Below are positions 24,572-33,825 of a stretch of 64,000 bases of DNA, one piece after another. Position 1 is the stretch's first letter; every line of letters begins with the position of its first letter. The stretch covers positions 8,218-72,217 of the forward strand of contig JAICSX010000007.1 of NCBI GenBank assembly GCA_025936675.1, read 5' to 3'. Source of the DNA: Sphingomonas sp. GTDB taxonomy: Bacteria > Pseudomonadota > Alphaproteobacteria > Sphingomonadales > Sphingomonadaceae. The translations under genes and the position numbers were made by a program. The notes beneath the pieces are model-generated. The model ran no database searches. It was given only the letters and a program-made list of their open reading frames with translations, and was not told the DNA's origin.

Positions 24572-25629
24572 TCGGATTGCTTGTATTGTTCGCGGCTCAG
24601 GTTGCCGCTGCTCCCGCGCCAAAAACGTGGCCCACGCATGAGCAGGACGTCGTCCTCAAGGACTTCCGATTCCGCGAGGGTGAGACTCTGCCGGCGCTCA
24701 AAATGCACGTGACGACTTTGGGCTCGCCGCACCGCAATGCAGCCGGACAGATCGATAATGCTGTGATGGTGCTGCACGGCACCGGTGGCGACGGGCACCA
24801 GTTCCTGCGGCCTCAGTTCGCCGACGAGCTGTATGGGCCCGGTCAGCCGCTCGATATCCACAAGTACTGGGTCATCCTTCCGGACAATATCGGGCACGGC
24901 CAATCATCCAAGCCGTCGGATGGAATGCGGATGCATTTCCCCAAGTACGACTATGACGACATGGTCGAGGCTCAATACCGGATGCTCACCGAGGGTCTCG
25001 GAATCCGCCACATGCGCCTGATCATGGGCACCTCGATGGGCTGCATGCATAGCTTCCTCTGGGGCGAGGCACATCCCGACTTCATGAGCGCGCTGATGCC
25101 GCTCGCCTGTGAGCCGATCGAGATCGCCGGGCTAAACCGCATGTGGCGGCAGATGTTGATCGACGGGATCGAGAAGGACCCGGCATGGAAGAACGGCAAT
25201 TATTCAAAGGAGCCCGCACAGGGGCTGAGTACGGCCGAATCGATCCTGTTCATCGCCGGCGGTGCGCCGCTTAACCTGCAGAAAACCTATCCGACGCGCG
25301 AAGCGGCGAAGGCCTATGTCGAGCAACGCGTCGAGAGCGGAATGAAGGACCTCGACGCGAACGACACAATCTACCAGTTCGATTCCTCGCGGAACTATAA
25401 TCCGTGGCCTGACCTGGAAAAAATCAAGGCGCCGATGACGTGGATCAATTCGGCGGACGACTTCATCAATCCGCGCAACCTGCCGGCGCCTCAGCAGGCG
25501 ATGAAGCGGATGAAGAACGCGAAGTTTCGTTTGATCCCCGAAAGCTCCGAGACGCACGGCCACGGAACCCACACCTGGGCCAAATTCTGGAAGGCCGACC
25601 TCAGTGCGCTTCTGGCGCGGTCTGAGTAG
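24568..25629 (+). CDS. Exported alpha/beta hydrolase of the MetX (homoserine O-acetyltransferase) family
   Basis: 353 residues with a Sec signal peptide (about 1-15), unlike cytoplasmic MetX. The fold is MetX-like: V-M-V-L-H-G-T-G-G-D, I-L-P-D-N-I-G-H-G-Q-S-S-K-P, the nucleophile in G-T-S-M-G-C (about residue 155), Asp in N-S-A-D-D-F-I-N-P and His in H-G-H-G-T-H. Export makes methionine biosynthesis unlikely; a periplasmic esterase or acyltransferase is more plausible. Its last 29 bases overlap the end of the convergent NTF2-like gene. Confidence 0.82.
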   Translation: MIGLLVLFAAQVAAAPAPKTWPTHEQDVVLKDFRFREGETLPALKMHVTTLGSPHRNAAGQIDNAVMVLHGTGGDGHQFLRPQFADELYGPGQPLDIHKYWVILPDNIGHGQSSKPSDGMRMHFPKYDYDDMVEAQYRMLTEGLGIRHMRLIMGTSMGCMHSFLWGEAHPDFMSALMPLACEPIEIAGLNRMWRQMLIDGIEKDPAWKNGNYSKEPAQGLSTAESILFIAGGAPLNLQKTYPTREAAKAYVEQRVESGMKDLDANDTIYQFDSSRNYNPWPDLEKIKAPMTWINSADDFINPRNLPAPQQAMKRMKNAKFRLIPESSETHGHGTHTWAKFWKADLSALLARSE

Positions 25630-26065
25630 AAGTCACGTCGTAGGCGGACACGTGGTTCATCGTGATGAGCCAGTGACCGTGGATTTTCCGGAACAGCCGC
25701 GTGTTCACGCCTTCGGTTACGCGTGGACCGCGGGTGAGGCGGTATTGCCCGATCAGCATCGCCGCGTCGGGCGCGAGTAGGTCGACCTTCATGTTGTAGA
25801 AGTGGAGCTTGCCGCGCCGCTCCGGTGACCCGCCGTAGTCGCGGATGTAATGGTCGAGCGTGCCCTGCCAGCCGTCCTGGAACTTCCCGCCGGAAATGAA
25901 CCGGACGTCCGGGTTCTTGAAGCCCGCCATGTAACCGCGGAAATCGCCGCGATTCCACGCGTCCTCCATGTGCTGGATTACGCCGAGGATTTCGGCCTGG
26001 TCAGACTTTGGGCTCGCAATCGCTGGAACGGCAACGAGTGCAAACAACGCCAAAAGCAGCTTCAC
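25601..26065 (-). CDS. Exported NTF2-like / SnoaL (DUF4440) protein
   Basis: 154 residues. A Sec signal peptide covers about 1-17. The mature part (I-L-G-V-I-Q-H-M-E-D-A-W-N-R-G-D-F-R-G-Y, then F-I-S-G-G) fits the DUF4440/SnoaL cone fold. The ligand is unknown. I chose the GTG at 26065, which overlaps the PhzF stop (GTGA) and places the signal peptide at the N-terminus; the longer frame to 26098 lies inside the PhzF gene. Last in a minus-strand run pdxH - CDF - PhzF - this gene. Confidence 0.78.
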   Translation of the reverse strand: MKLLLALFALVAVPAIASPKSDQAEILGVIQHMEDAWNRGDFRGYMAGFKNPDVRFISGGKFQDGWQGTLDHYIRDYGGSPERRGKLHFYNMKVDLLAPDAAMLIGQYRLTRGPRVTEGVNTRLFRKIHGHWLITMNHVSAYDVTSTQTAPEAH

Positions 26066-26844
26066 AGCTGGAACTGGCCAACGATCACCGTGTGGCAATG
26101 CCCGCCGAGCACCGCTCGGTCGCCCTCGAGCCGGCAGTGCAGCACGCCCGTGCGCGCGCTCGCCTGGAGCGCGCTGAATTCGCTTCGGCCGAGGCGCTTG
26201 CTCCAGTAGGGCGCGAGCGCCGCATGCGCCGAACCTGTCACCGGGTCCTCGTCGATGCCGAGATAGGGGACGAACACGCGGCTGACGACGTCCTGCTCAA
26301 GACCGCGGGCGGTAACGACCGGCATCCGGTGGATGTGTTTGAGCAGGCCAAAGTCGGGCGAGCAGGCGCGAACAGCGGCTTCGTCCGCCACCTCGATGAT
26401 CGCGGCATCGTTATACCCGTCGGCGAGCCACACCGGGCTGTCGGGCAGCCCGAGCGCAGCGCAGACTTCCGGTTCCCGCGTTTCGGTCAGGTTCGCTGCG
26501 CGCATGTCGAGCTCCAGCAGATCCTCGCGGCGGCTGACGATCAGCATCCCGGACCTTGTCGAGAAGCGAACCTGGCTGCCAGTCATCAATATGTGGCCCG
26601 AGGCAAGCGTCGCATGGCCGCATAGCTCGACCTCGGCGGCAGGCGTGAACCACCTGAGGTCGAAGTCGGCGGCGTCGCTCTCGCTCGGCACGGTGAACGC
26701 GGTCTCACTGAGGTTATTCTCCGCGGCGATCGCCTGCATCAGCACATCGTCGAGCCAGCGCTCGAGCGGCATCACCGCCGCGGGATTGCCGGTCAATGGC
26801 TTGTCGGCGAAGGCATCGACCTGGAAGAAGGGCAGGCTGGTCAC
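26062..26844 (-). CDS. PhzF family isomerase
   Basis: 260 residues. The PhzF/DapF-like fold is marked by F-x-V-D-A-F-A-D-K-P-L-x-G-N-P-A-A-V near the N-terminus. The catalytic Glu lies in E-N-N-L-S-E-T-A-F, followed by R-W-F-T-P-A-A-E-V-E-L-C-G-H-A-T-L-A and the later D-P-V-T-G-S-A-H. Single PhzF homologues outside phenazine clusters have unknown substrates; nothing here suggests phenazine synthesis. Start and stop overlap both neighbours by 4 bases. Confidence 0.88.
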   Translation of the reverse strand: MTSLPFFQVDAFADKPLTGNPAAVMPLERWLDDVLMQAIAAENNLSETAFTVPSESDAADFDLRWFTPAAEVELCGHATLASGHILMTGSQVRFSTRSGMLIVSRREDLLELDMRAANLTETREPEVCAALGLPDSPVWLADGYNDAAIIEVADEAAVRACSPDFGLLKHIHRMPVVTARGLEQDVVSRVFVPYLGIDEDPVTGSAHAALAPYWSKRLGRSEFSALQASARTGVLHCRLEGDRAVLGGHCHTVIVGQFQL

Positions 26845-27773
26845 TCCGCGCGCTCCGTAATCGTCTGGGGCAAAAGTGTCTCACGGTCGGTTTGGCCCTC
26901 CGGATCGACGTGGATCAGGATTTCGGTGTCGGGGAACCGCTGCTGGAGCTCTTCCTCGATCGCGTCGAGCCGATCGTGCGCTTCCTGCACAGTCCATTCC
27001 GCCGGAACCCAGACATGGAATTGCGCGAAATAGTGCGTGCCGCTGCTCCGCGTCCTGAGGTCGTGCAGTCCGGTGAGCGCGGGATATTCCTTTGTGGCGG
27101 CAAGAAAGCGCTCGCGAAGCTCGTCGGGCCACTCGCGGTCCATCAACTGGTCGAGGGCGTGACTCGAGGCGCTCCACGCCCCCCACAGCAGCCACAGCGC
27201 GATGATCACGCCGAATATCGCATCGGCGCCCGTCCAGCGTGCATATTGATCGAGGCCGAGAGCAACGACGACCGAACCATTGAGCAAGAGGTCGGACGAG
27301 TAATGTAGGCGGTCGGTCCCGATCGCCAGCGAACCGGTCCGCTTCACGACGTGCCGCTGATAGGTGATCAGCGCCGCTGTCAGCACCATGGCGATGACGG
27401 ACACGCCGATGCCAAGCTCGGCGTCCGCGATATGGGCGCCGCTCAGCAGCCGCTGGACAGCGCGGAACCCGATGAAGATCGCCGAAAGCGAGATCAGAAT
27501 GACCTGGACGAGCGCGGCGAGCGCCTCGGCCTTGCCATGCCCGAAGCGGTGGTCCGTGTCCGCGGGCGCAGCGGCAATTCGCACGCCGAGCAGGATGATC
27601 AGGCTTGCGACTAGATCGAGGCCGCTGTCCGCGAGGGAGCCAAGCATGGCCATCGAGGATGTCTGCAGCGCCGCGTAAGTCTTCAGGACGATGAGGATCA
27701 GAGCCATGACGATGCTCGCCAAGGCAGCGCGCGTGGTCAGCTTGCCGCGCTCCTCATGGGACATGCCCGTCAT
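26841..27773 (-). CDS. Cation diffusion facilitator (CDF) metal transporter
   Basis: 310 residues with six membrane helices and a cytoplasmic C-terminal domain. TM2 has S-L-A-D-S-G-L-D and TM5 has [10 protein letters not shown], the paired metal-site motifs, and H-R-F-G-H-G-K-A-E is the conserved loop. CDF proteins export divalent cations (Zn, Fe, Cd) against protons; this one is closest in pattern to FieF. It overlaps pdxH upstream and PhzF downstream by ATGA. Confidence 0.92.
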   Translation of the reverse strand: MTGMSHEERGKLTTRAALASIVMALILIVLKTYAALQTSSMAMLGSLADSGLDLVASLIILLGVRIAAAPADTDHRFGHGKAEALAALVQVILISLSAIFIGFRAVQRLLSGAHIADAELGIGVSVIAMVLTAALITYQRHVVKRTGSLAIGTDRLHYSSDLLLNGSVVVALGLDQYARWTGADAIFGVIIALWLLWGAWSASSHALDQLMDREWPDELRERFLAATKEYPALTGLHDLRTRSSGTHYFAQFHVWVPAEWTVQEAHDRLDAIEEELQQRFPDTEILIHVDPEGQTDRETLLPQTITERAE

Positions 27774-28345
27774 GGGTAGAGCAGTCCTTCGCTCCAGCCA
27801 TCGCCTTCGCGCCTGAAGAGGCGCCGTTCATGCAGCCTATGCGGCCGGTCCGACCAGAATTCGATGCGCTCAGGGATGACGCGGTAACCGCCCCAGTGCG
27901 GCGGTCGCGGCACGTCCCGGCCTTGGAAGCGCTGCTTCATCTCTTCGAACCGCTGCTCGAACGTTGCCCGGCTGTCGAGCGGCCGCGACTGGTCTGACGC
28001 CCAGGCACCGAGCTGCGAATCCCGCGCGCGACTTGCAAAGTAGCCGTCGGCCTGGGGATCGGACACGCGTTTCACGGTGCCTTCGACCCGTACCTGCCGC
28101 CGAAGCGACTTCCAATGGAAGAGCAGCGCCGCGCGGGGATTCTCCGCGATCTGCCGAGCCTTGGCGCTTTCTTCGTTCGTATAGAAGACGAACCCTTCAG
28201 CGCCGTGTCCTTTCAAGAGAACCATCCGCACGTGCGGATGACCATCGGTTCCCGCTGTCGCCAAAGCCATCGCCTCGGGATCATTCGGTTCACTCGCTCT
28301 CGCCTCCGTGAGCCATTGTTCGAACAAGGCGAAGGGGTCGGTCAT
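27770..28345 (-). CDS. pdxH: Pyridoxamine 5'-phosphate oxidase
   Basis: 191 residues. PdxH oxidises PNP/PMP to pyridoxal phosphate using FMN. Seen: D-P-x-A-M-x-L-A-T near residue 25, the substrate-binding V-R-M-V-L-L-K-G segment, F-Y-T-N-x-x-S-x-K-x-x-x-x-x-x-N-P-x-A-A-L-L-F-H-W, and the C-terminal R-P-H-R-L-H-E-R-R. Length is standard. It opens the minus-strand operon; the divergent DnaJ-like gene lies 79 bp away. Confidence 0.95.
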   Translation of the reverse strand: MTDPFALFEQWLTEARASEPNDPEAMALATAGTDGHPHVRMVLLKGHGAEGFVFYTNEESAKARQIAENPRAALLFHWKSLRRQVRVEGTVKRVSDPQADGYFASRARDSQLGAWASDQSRPLDSRATFEQRFEEMKQRFQGRDVPRPPHWGGYRVIPERIEFWSDRPHRLHERRLFRREGDGWSEGLLYP

Positions 28346-28424
28346 CGCCGCGCGCCTTAGGCTTGGCGGCTGCGAAACGGCAACCCATCTGGTCAGTTAA
28401 GGAAGCTTACGGCATGGGAGCAAA

Positions 28425-29384
28425 ATGGCGCTCGATCTCTACCAACGCTTGGGGCTGAAGCGCGGCGCGAGCGAGGCCGAGATCAAGAAGGCCTATCGCA
28501 GCCTCGCCAAGCAGCTCCACCCCGACCGGAACAAGGACAACCCCAAGGCGGCGGAACGCTTCGCCCAGGTGACGGCGGCCTACGATTTGCTGTCCGACAA
28601 GAACAAGCGCGCGCAATATGACCGCGGGGAGATCGACGAGGAGGGTAATCCGAAGATGCCGTTCGGCGGCGGGTTCGGCGGCTACTCGCAAGGTGCGGGC
28701 GGACCGCAGCCGGGAGCTCAAGGTTTCGAGAATTTCAACTTCGGCGGCGCCGACGGGGCGGATCTCAGCGACCTTTTCGAAGGGCTGTTCGGTGCGGCCG
28801 GCGCGGGACGGCAGCGCGGCGGCGGTCCGTTCGGCGGCTTTCGCCAGAAGGCGCGTGCGCCGGAGAAAGGCGCGGACATCGTCTATCGGCTGAGAATACC
28901 GTTCGAGGATGCAGTCGCGCTGAAGCCGCAGCGGATCACGCTGGGCGACGGCAAGACGATCGACCTCAAGCTGCCGCAGGGGCTCGAGGACGGTACCCGC
29001 ATCCGGCTCGCCGCCAAAGGACAGGAGGGCCCCGGCGGCCGCGGCGACGCAATCGTCACGATCGAAATTGCGCCGCACCGCTTCTTCACGCGGGATGGCA
29101 CGAACATCCGCCTTACGCTGCCCGTCACGCTCAAGGAGGCGGTGCTCGGCGCCAAGGTGAAGGTGCCGACACCAGAAGGGGCTGTGATGCTGACGATTCC
29201 CAAGGGCACGACCTCGGGCAAGGTCTTGCGCCTCAAGGGACGCGGCTTTGCCGCCAAGGACGGCAAGCGAGGCGACCAGCTGGTGACGCTGGACATCGAC
29301 ATTCCCTCCGATGACGCCGAGCTGCAAAAATTCACCGAAGGCTGGAGCGGCGGCGGTAATCCCAGGGCCGCGCTAGGCGTCTAG
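28425..29384 (+). CDS. DnaJ-like co-chaperone (CbpA type)
   Basis: 319 residues. A J domain fills residues 1-70 with the H-P-D tripeptide at about 34-36 (L-H-P-D-R-N), stimulating DnaK ATPase. A Gly/Phe-rich stretch follows (80-145), then two C-terminal substrate-binding beta domains. There is no Cys-rich zinc finger, so it is type II/CbpA rather than canonical DnaJ. The plus-strand run DnaJ - BrkB - FabI - GNAT - AcyP begins here. Confidence 0.92.
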   Translation: MALDLYQRLGLKRGASEAEIKKAYRSLAKQLHPDRNKDNPKAAERFAQVTAAYDLLSDKNKRAQYDRGEIDEEGNPKMPFGGGFGGYSQGAGGPQPGAQGFENFNFGGADGADLSDLFEGLFGAAGAGRQRGGGPFGGFRQKARAPEKGADIVYRLRIPFEDAVALKPQRITLGDGKTIDLKLPQGLEDGTRIRLAAKGQEGPGGRGDAIVTIEIAPHRFFTRDGTNIRLTLPVTLKEAVLGAKVKVPTPEGAVMLTIPKGTTSGKVLRLKGRGFAAKDGKRGDQLVTLDIDIPSDDAELQKFTEGWSGGGNPRAALGV

Positions 29385-29409
29385 AAGCACCGCGACTACA
29401 ACAGCTGCC

Positions 29410-30444
29410 GTGAGAGAAATTTCACCCCAGTCGCCTGAGGCTCGTCGCAAGCGCCTCGCAAGCATGCGCGCGGCCTTCGGCACCGAGGTCGAGGAGAAGC
29501 TGAAGCCGCGGCTGACACCCTGGGAGGTCGTCAAGCGCGTCGCCATTGGCGTCTACAACGACGGCTTCATCCACGCCGGCAACCTTGCCTATCTTTCCAT
29601 CGTCGCCCTCTTCCCCTTCATTATTGTCGCAGCAGCCGTCGCTCATCTGCTCGGTCAGAGCCAGGATGCAGCGCTGACGGTTACGAACATCCTGCGGCGG
29701 TTGCCGCCGGATGTGGCGGCCACGTTGCGCGAGCCGATCCATGAAGTGCTGACCGTCAGGACGGGGACCTTGCTGTGGCTCGGCGCGATCGTCGGGCTGT
29801 GGACGGCGACGAGCTTCGTCGAGACCATCCGCGACATCCTGAGGCGCGCCTATGGTGTGAAGTTCTGCGCGCCGTTTTGGGAATATCGCCTCGGCTCCAT
29901 CCTCCTCATCCTCGCGGCCGTCCTGTTGCTGATGGTCGCGTTCGCAGTGAGCGCGGTCCTCACCCTCGCCCACGAGGTGATCATACGCTGGTTCCCACTT
30001 GCGCAGGACATCGGGCATGAGCTCGGCCTCTATCGCCTGGTGCCGGCAGTGACGCTGTTCTGCACATTCTACGGTCTCTTTTTCGCGCTCACTCCGGCGC
30101 GGTATCGCGGGCGCGGTTCGAAGAAATGGCCGGGCGCTTTGTTCATCACGGGCTGGTGGCTTGGGACGGTCGAATTGATCGCGCCGGTGCTCAGTCTGTT
30201 CGGCGGCTACACGCGCACGTATGGAAGCCTCGCCGGCGTCATGATCGCGCTGATCTTCTTCTTCGTCGTCGGGCTTGGCGTGGTGATCGGAGCTGAGTTG
30301 AACGCAGCGCTGGCGGAAAGCGGCGCCACCGCGCTAAAGGGCGAGCTCTATACCGGGCCGTACACCGACGAACTGGAAGTCGAGGAGCCGCAGCCCGGTG
30401 AGGACGTAGAACCGGTGCTGCAGAGAGAGGGGCCGCAACTTTGA
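29410..30444 (+). CDS. YihY/BrkB family inner-membrane protein
   Basis: 344 residues with about six membrane helices. The pattern D-G-x-x-x-x-A-x-x-L-A-Y-x-S-I-V-A-L-F-P near residues 50-72 and the R-x-Y-G-V-K helix are typical of the BrkB/YihY family (once called ribonuclease BN). The function is unsettled. The N-terminal 35 residues and the last 35 are charged and cytoplasmic. It starts with GTG; its stop overlaps the fabI start by TTGA. Confidence 0.88.
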   Translation: MREISPQSPEARRKRLASMRAAFGTEVEEKLKPRLTPWEVVKRVAIGVYNDGFIHAGNLAYLSIVALFPFIIVAAAVAHLLGQSQDAALTVTNILRRLPPDVAATLREPIHEVLTVRTGTLLWLGAIVGLWTATSFVETIRDILRRAYGVKFCAPFWEYRLGSILLILAAVLLLMVAFAVSAVLTLAHEVIIRWFPLAQDIGHELGLYRLVPAVTLFCTFYGLFFALTPARYRGRGSKKWPGALFITGWWLGTVELIAPVLSLFGGYTRTYGSLAGVMIALIFFFVVGLGVVIGAELNAALAESGATALKGELYTGPYTDELEVEEPQPGEDVEPVLQREGPQL

Positions 30445-31244
30445 CCGGACTGATGCAGGGCAAGCGCGGGTTGATCATGGGGCTCGCCAACGAGCGATCG
30501 CTTGCGTGGGGCATCGCGCGTGCGTTGAGAGACCAGGGCGCCGAGCTTGCGTTTTCCTATCAGGGCGAAGCGCTCGAGAAGCGTGTTCGCCCGCTCGCGG
30601 CGGAGCTCGGGTCGGACCTTCTGGTCGACTGCGACGTGTCCGATATGAAGGCGCTCGACCAGACGTTCGACGGGCTGAAAAAGCAGTGGGACAAGCTCGA
30701 CTTCGTCGTCCACGCGATCGGCTTTTCCGACAAGAACGAGCTTCGCGGGAAGTTCGTCGATACGTCGATGGACAATTTCCTGATGACGATGAACATCTCG
30801 GTCTACAGCTTTGTCGCGGTCGCGCAGCGCGCGCGGAGGCTGATGGGCGAAGGCGGATCGCTGCTGACCTTGACCTATTACGGGGCCGAGAAGGTGATCC
30901 CTCACTACAACGTCATGGGCGTTGCCAAGTCGGCGCTCGAGACCAGCGTCAAATATCTCGCCGCCGACCTCGGTCCGGAGGGAATCCGCGTGAACGCCAT
31001 CTCGGCTGGTCCAATCAAGACGCTTGCGGCAAGCGGCATCGGCGACTTTCGCTACATCATGAAGTGGAACGAATATAATTCCCCGCTCCGCCGGAACGTG
31101 ACGATCGAGGACGTCGGCGGGGCGGGGCTTTACCTGTTGAGCGACCTCGCCAGCGGAGTCACGGGCGAGGTCCACCATGTCGACGCAGGCTATAATGTCG
31201 TCGGAATGAAGGCCGAGGACGCACCAGACATTTCGACGGTGTGA
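30441..31244 (+). CDS. fabI: Enoyl-[acyl-carrier-protein] reductase (NADH), FabI
   Basis: 267 residues. FabI reduces enoyl-ACP in fatty acid elongation. The N-terminal K-R-G-L-I-M-G-L-A-N-E-R-S-L-A-W-G-I-A is the FabI dinucleotide loop. The catalytic pair is Tyr-x6-Lys in Y-N-V-M-G-V-A-K, with the upstream Y-Y-G-A-E segment. The TTG start at 30441 overlaps the previous stop; an ATG four codons in is the alternative. Triclosan-type inhibitors act on this class. Confidence 0.95.
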   Translation: MTGLMQGKRGLIMGLANERSLAWGIARALRDQGAELAFSYQGEALEKRVRPLAAELGSDLLVDCDVSDMKALDQTFDGLKKQWDKLDFVVHAIGFSDKNELRGKFVDTSMDNFLMTMNISVYSFVAVAQRARRLMGEGGSLLTLTYYGAEKVIPHYNVMGVAKSALETSVKYLAADLGPEGIRVNAISAGPIKTLAASGIGDFRYIMKWNEYNSPLRRNVTIEDVGGAGLYLLSDLASGVTGEVHHVDAGYNVVGMKAEDAPDISTV

Positions 31245-31744
31245 TGCGCCTGCGCCCGGCGGTGCGTTCGGACTCGAGCGACATTCGCGCCGTTCATCTG
31301 CGCGCGTTTCCCACCAAGGCCGAAGCCGACCTGGTAGAGCGGCTCGTTGGGGATGGCGAAGCGCTGATCTCGATCGTGGCCCTCGAGGACCGCGAGATTG
31401 TTGGGCACGTCTTATTCAGCCGAATGGATGTTGAGGCCGACGGAGGAGCGCTGAATGCTCTAGGCTTGGCGCCCTTCGCGGTGGTCCCGCAATCCAAAGG
31501 GCGCGGCATTGGCTCAGCCTTGATCGAGGCGGGAATTGCAGAAGCTCGGCGGATGGGCGCCGACATGATTTTCGTGGTCGGCGACACGGAGTTTTACGGA
31601 AGGTTCGGCTTCGAAGGCGAAACGGCTCTTCCGTTTGTGTCACCTTATGCGGGGCACCACTTCCAGGCACTCCTGCTCAATCAGGACGTCGGTTCGGTCC
31701 GGCGCGGGACAGCCAGCTACGCGCGGGCGTTCGACGAGCTATGA
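31244..31744 (+). CDS. GNAT family N-acetyltransferase (YhbS-like)
   Basis: 166 residues. The acetyl-CoA loop is clear in [19 protein letters not shown]. The following V-V-G-D-x-x-F-Y-G-R-F-G-F and the C-terminal part resemble the YhbS subgroup. The substrate is unknown. The ATG shares one base with the fabI stop (TGATG); a GTG one codon earlier is possible. The stop overlaps the acylphosphatase start. Confidence 0.85.
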   Translation: MRLRPAVRSDSSDIRAVHLRAFPTKAEADLVERLVGDGEALISIVALEDREIVGHVLFSRMDVEADGGALNALGLAPFAVVPQSKGRGIGSALIEAGIAEARRMGADMIFVVGDTEFYGRFGFEGETALPFVSPYAGHHFQALLLNQDVGSVRRGTASYARAFDEL

Positions 31745-32016
31745 CAAAGATAGCAAGGCGAGTTCGCGCAACGGGCCGCGTGCAAGGCGTCTTCTTTCGC
31801 GCGTGGACGCGCGAGGAGGCGCAAGCGCTCGGAGTTACGGGCTGGGTACGAAACTGCTCCGACGGCGCGGTCGAAGCGCAGCTTGAAGGTCCTGACGAGG
31901 CAGTCGAGGAGCTCATCGATTTGATGCGTGAAGGGCCGCCTGGCGCGACCGTCGAGGAGGTGACGGCCGAAGAAGCGGACGAAGAGGGCTCGGGCAGTTT
32001 CGAGGTCCGGCACTAA
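31741..32016 (+). CDS. acyP: Acylphosphatase
   Basis: 91 residues, the family's normal size. Acylphosphatase hydrolyses carboxyl-phosphate bonds. The signature [14 protein letters not shown] carries the phosphate-binding Arg, and [15 protein letters not shown] carries the catalytic Asn. The ATG overlaps the GNAT stop, and its own end overlaps the convergent purA end by four bases. Confidence 0.93.
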   Translation: MTKIARRVRATGRVQGVFFRAWTREEAQALGVTGWVRNCSDGAVEAQLEGPDEAVEELIDLMREGPPGATVEEVTAEEADEEGSGSFEVRH

Positions 32017-33302
32017 CCAGCGAACGGATCGCGCACCAGGATCGTGTCGTCGCGCTCCGGCGATGTGCTGACGAGCGCGACGGGGCAACGGATCAGTTCC
32101 TCGATGCGCCGCACGTACTTGATTGCCCGCGCCGGCAGGTCGGCCCAGCTCCGAGCGCCGTGAGTCGACCCGGGCCAGCCCTCGATTTCCTCATAGATCG
32201 GTTCGACGCGTCCCTGGTCCGCGGCGTGGGGCGGTAGATAGTCGAAATGCTCGCTGCCGATGCGGTAGCCGGTGCAAACCTTCACGGTCTCGAACGTGTC
32301 GAGGACGTCGAGCTTCGTGAGTGCGATCCCGGTCACTCCGCTGACTGCGACAGCCTGGCGGACGAGCACCGCATCGAACCACCCGCAACGGCGCTTGCGG
32401 CCGGTGACCGTCCCGAACTCATGGCCGCGCTCGCCGAGCTTCGTGCCGAGCTGATTGTCCTGTTCAGTCGGGAAGGGGCCCGACCCCACGCGGGTCGTGT
32501 AGGCCTTGACGATCCCCAGGACGAAGCCGGCCGAGCCCGGTCCCATGCCGCTTCCGGGAGCCACCGTGCCCGCGACGGTATTGGACGACGTGACGAACGG
32601 GTAGGTGCCGTGGTCGACATCGAGCAGCACGCCCTGCGCGCCTTCGAACAGGATGCGCCTGCCGCGGCCGCGCGCCTCGTCGAGGTCGCGCCAGACCGGT
32701 TTGGCAAACGGCAGGACGAAATCGGTAATCTCCGCGAGGTCGGCCTTCAGGCGCCCGCGGTCGACCGGCGGCTCGCCGAAGCCCGCGCGCAGCGCGTCGT
32801 GGTGCGCGCAGAGACGGTCGAGTTGCGGCCCTAGCTCGTCGAGATGCGCGAGGTCGCAAACCCGGATCGCGCGGCGGCCGACCTTGTCCTCATATGCAGG
32901 GCCGATGCCGCGCCGCGTGGTTCCGATCTTGCCGGCTCCGCTCGCATCCTCCCGCAGCGCGTCCAGGTCACGGTGGATCGGAAGGATCAGCGGGCAGGTC
33001 TCGGCAATACGAAGGACGTCCGGAGTCACCTCGATGCCCTGTTCGGAAATCTTTTCGACTTCGGCCTTGAACGCCCATGGGTCGAGCACCACCCCGTTGC
33101 CGATGACCGACGGCGTGCCGCGCACGATTCCGCTCGGAAGCAGCGAGAGCTTGTAAGTCTGATTGCCGACGACCAGCGTATGGCCGGCATTGTGACCACC
33201 CTGAAAGCGGACGACCATGTCCGCGCGGCTCGCCAGCCAATCGACGATCTTGCCCTTGCCTTCGTCACCCCACTGGGCGCCGATGACGGTGACGTTTCCC
33301 AC
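32013..33302 (-). CDS. purA: Adenylosuccinate synthetase
   Basis: 429 residues. PurA makes adenylosuccinate from IMP, GTP and aspartate. Family marks are complete: [11 protein letters not shown] near residue 8, G-G-H-N-A-G-H-T near 36, [11 protein letters not shown], and [12 protein letters not shown]-x-R-R-C-G-W-F-D segment follows. It stands alone on the minus strand, 169 bp from the divergent lipoprotein gene. Confidence 0.97.
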   Translation of the reverse strand: MGNVTVIGAQWGDEGKGKIVDWLASRADMVVRFQGGHNAGHTLVVGNQTYKLSLLPSGIVRGTPSVIGNGVVLDPWAFKAEVEKISEQGIEVTPDVLRIAETCPLILPIHRDLDALREDASGAGKIGTTRRGIGPAYEDKVGRRAIRVCDLAHLDELGPQLDRLCAHHDALRAGFGEPPVDRGRLKADLAEITDFVLPFAKPVWRDLDEARGRGRRILFEGAQGVLLDVDHGTYPFVTSSNTVAGTVAPGSGMGPGSAGFVLGIVKAYTTRVGSGPFPTEQDNQLGTKLGERGHEFGTVTGRKRRCGWFDAVLVRQAVAVSGVTGIALTKLDVLDTFETVKVCTGYRIGSEHFDYLPPHAADQGRVEPIYEEIEGWPGSTHGARSWADLPARAIKYVRRIEELIRCPVALVSTSPERDDTILVRDPFAG

Positions 33303-33387
33303 TTTGAAGCTTCCTGCTGTGCAGCCCGCGCGGCTCTAGGGGCATAGAGAAGGGGCGTCTAGGCGGTCACAGAATCGTTCACCAGCC

Positions 33388-33415
33388 GGAACAGAAGCCA
33401 GTGCCGGTGCGTATT
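33388..33415 (+). promoter_or_regulatory. Possible EcfG-type promoter of the repeat lipoprotein
   Basis: GGAAC at 33388-33392 and CGTATT at 33410-33415 are 17 bases apart, 56 bases before the lipoprotein start. This resembles the GGAAC-N16/17-CGTT general-stress promoter of alphaproteobacteria with one mismatch in the -10. Candidate only. Confidence 0.35.
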
Positions 33416-33470
33416 GCGAATCTGGTGTCGCAATCGACGCGGCCGTGATGAAAACAACAGGGGAAAACGC

Positions 33471-33743
33471 ATGAAGACCACCACGATTCTGGCAATCGCG
33501 CTCGGCCTCGGCTCGCTCGCAGCGTGCAACAAGAGTCCGCAGCAGCAGGCCGCCGACAATTATGAAGCCAATGCCGACAACTCCGCCGATCAAATGGAAG
33601 CGAATGTCGACAATGCCGCCGATCAGATGACCGCGAACGCGGACAATGCATCGGATGCGATGAAGGCCGCTGCAGACAACAAGTCGGACGCGATGAAGAA
33701 TGCGGCAGACAACAAGGCCGACGCCATCAAGAACAGCAAATAG
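33471..33743 (+). CDS. Small lipoprotein made of 11-residue repeats
   Basis: 90 residues. The signal peptide ends L-A-A-C with the lipidated Cys19. From residue 35 the protein is five tandem 11-residue units, each close to A-D-N-x-A/S-D-x-M-x-x-x (units at 35-45, 46-56, 57-67, 68-78, 79-89), after a partial unit. An 11-residue period suggests an amphipathic or right-handed coiled-coil rod. I chose the ATG at 33471; an upstream frame adds a basic stretch before the signal peptide. A terminator follows. Confidence 0.78.
   Translation: MKTTTILAIALGLGSLAACNKSPQQQAADNYEANADNSADQMEANVDNAADQMTANADNASDAMKAAADNKSDAMKNAADNKADAIKNSK
33573..33737 (+). repeat. Five 33-bp coding tandem repeats
   Basis: The 11-residue protein repeats correspond to five imperfect 33-bp units at 33573-33605, 33606-33638, 33639-33671, 33672-33704 and 33705-33737. 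GACAA(C/T) near the start of each unit is the best-kept word. Confidence 0.75.
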
Positions 33744-33779
33744 ACTTCTCCACCCGTCCGCACGCAGGCGGGATGGCAG

Positions 33780-33817
33780 GGGCGCTCCGGGGCAACTTCG
33801 GAGCGCCCTTTTCTTTT
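33780..33817 (+). terminator. Rho-independent terminator after the repeat lipoprotein
   Basis: A perfect 10-bp stem (33780-33789 with 33799-33808) with a 9-base loop is followed by TTTTCTTTT (33809-33817), 36 bases after the stop. Confidence 0.9.
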
Positions 33818-33825
33818 GGGCCGGA

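Noticed and set aside
26062..26844. PhzF homologue considered as a sign of phenazine synthesis
   Set aside because: No other phz gene is present; neighbours are pdxH, a CDF transporter and an NTF2-like protein.
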